NCBI GenBank assembly: GCA_937892865.1
Contig: CALBJG010000107.1
Coordinates: 1-5,685, forward strand
Length of the DNA: 5,685 nt
Reading direction: 5' to 3'
Origin: an uncultured Clostridia bacterium
GTDB lineage: Bacteria; Bacillota; Clostridia; Oscillospirales; Oscillospiraceae
Below the pieces are notes generated by a model that was not told the DNA's origin, did no database searches, and saw nothing but the letters and a program-made list of their open reading frames with translations. This document shows, piece by piece, positions 5,123 to 5,685 of this stretch. Positions within the stretch are counted from its first letter, which is position 1. Each line of letters begins with the position of its first letter. A program made the position numbers and the translations under genes.

Positions 5123-5685
5123 TTACTTGTTCACCCAAGCCATCAGGGCTTCAATGGAGCCGCCCTCGGCAGAGCCTTTGCCATCCATGAAGTTGTTCCA
5201 AGAAACGGCCTTCTTGTTCTTAGCGGCAGCGGTATGATCCATTTTTTCCTGTTCGCGGGTGCAAAGGGCTTCCAGTTGCATAACAGCGGCTTCGCAGCCT
5301 TCCCATTCGCCCTTCTCGTTCATGATTTCGTTGAAGCAGCCAGTATCAATCTTTTCGCACACCTTATCGGCGATGCTCTTGTCATAGGCGTACTGCTCGT
5401 CACGATCCTTGTTCAGTTCAGCCAGACGGGACATAACGGCTTTCTTGGCATCGGAAATGCGGCGCTTCATTTCGGCTTCTTGCATTTCCTTAACCTGTGC
5501 CTCCAGATCAGCGATCTTCTTGTCCTTCTCCTCGATACTGGCGTTAGCAGCAATCAGTTTGGAAGAAAGCGCGTCAGTAATATGAACAACGTCAACGTCA
5601 ACGCTGTTTTCCTCATCGAAAACAAACTGAGCATTCACGCGCATATTGCAGATACGTTCTTCAACCACGCCATTTTTATCGGCTT
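5123..5685 (-). CDS. Putative scaffold / capsid assembly protein, 5'-truncated by window edge
   Basis: The reading frame stays open to the right edge of the window (visible residues start ADKNGVVEERIC), so the true start lies outside. A GTG at 5666-5668 has no ribosome binding site and is probably internal. About 186 residues are visible. A short beta-like stretch (FVFDEENSVDVDVVHI) is followed by a strongly charged heptad-rich helix of about 50 residues, containing EEKDKKIADLEAQVKEM, that should form a coiled coil. A Lys/Glu-rich helical region comes next, and the end is SIEALMAWVNK. A charged coiled coil lying two genes before the major capsid protein is what scaffold proteins look like, and they commonly bind the shell through their C-terminal helix. 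The missing N-terminus might carry another domain, such as a prohead protease fused to the scaffold, but this cannot be seen. The role comes from position and composition, not from a recognised domain. It ends 17 bases before the next gene's start. Confidence 0.6.
   Translation of the reverse strand, partial: ADKNGVVEERICNMRVNAQFVFDEENSVDVDVVHITDALSSKLIAANASIEEKDKKIADLEAQVKEMQEAEMKRRISDAKKAVMSRLAELNKDRDEQYAYDKSIADKVCEKIDTGCFNEIMNEKGEWEGCEAAVMQLEALCTREQEKMDHTAAAKNKKAVSWNNFMDGKGSAEGGSIEALMAWVNK

Noticed and set aside
4506..5237. Plus-strand open frame of 243 codons opposite the decoration and scaffold genes
   Set aside because: It spans two genuine minus-strand genes and their intergenic ribosome binding site, and the translation is low-complexity with no domain. 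It is a shadow of biased codons.

Overview
The window looks like part of the virion (head and neck) gene module of a tailed dsDNA phage or prophage. All eight genes read on the minus strand, so the transcript runs from base 5685 down to base 1. The genes are tightly packed, with gaps of roughly 10-80 bases. Most are preceded by a clear AGGAG-type ribosome binding site, and all seven visible stop codons are TAA. The mid-range base composition, strong Shine-Dalgarno sites and protein style suggest a phage of a Gram-positive, Clostridia-like (probably gut) host. The host is inferred and cannot be shown from the window.

In transcription order the layout is: (1) a 5'-truncated coiled-coil protein, probably a scaffold or capsid assembly protein (5685-5123); (2) a 196-aa beta-rich, Ala/Gly-rich protein, probably a head decoration or stabilisation protein (5105-4515); (3) the major capsid protein, HK97-fold-like (4482-3289); (4) a strong GC-rich hairpin just after the capsid gene (3279-3248); (5) a 244-aa unrecognised protein with a basic N-terminus (3204-2470); (6) a calcineurin-like metallophosphoesterase with all its metal-binding motifs (2448-1645); (7) a 236-aa probable neck or connector protein with a beta insertion between helical ends (1626-916); (8) a small 130-aa transglutaminase-like cysteine protein with an intact Cys/His/Asp triad (896-504); (9) the N-terminal part of a glycine-rich fibre or tip protein that runs off the left edge (497-1).

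Genes 1-3 make the shell: scaffold, decoration and capsid. Genes 4-8 of the series plausibly supply neck, accessory enzyme and host-contact functions. Codon choice differs visibly on the two sides of the hairpin. The shell genes mostly use CTG, ACC, AAG and CGC, whereas the downstream genes use more AAA, ACG, CTT/TTG and TTT. This fits a high-expression block followed by a lower-expression block. No integrase, RNA gene, CRISPR array, insertion sequence or known defence system is visible. The least expected elements are the transglutaminase-like gene, which lies in the same reading frame as the glycine-rich gene and is separated from it by a single TAA, and the two enzyme genes embedded in a structural operon.
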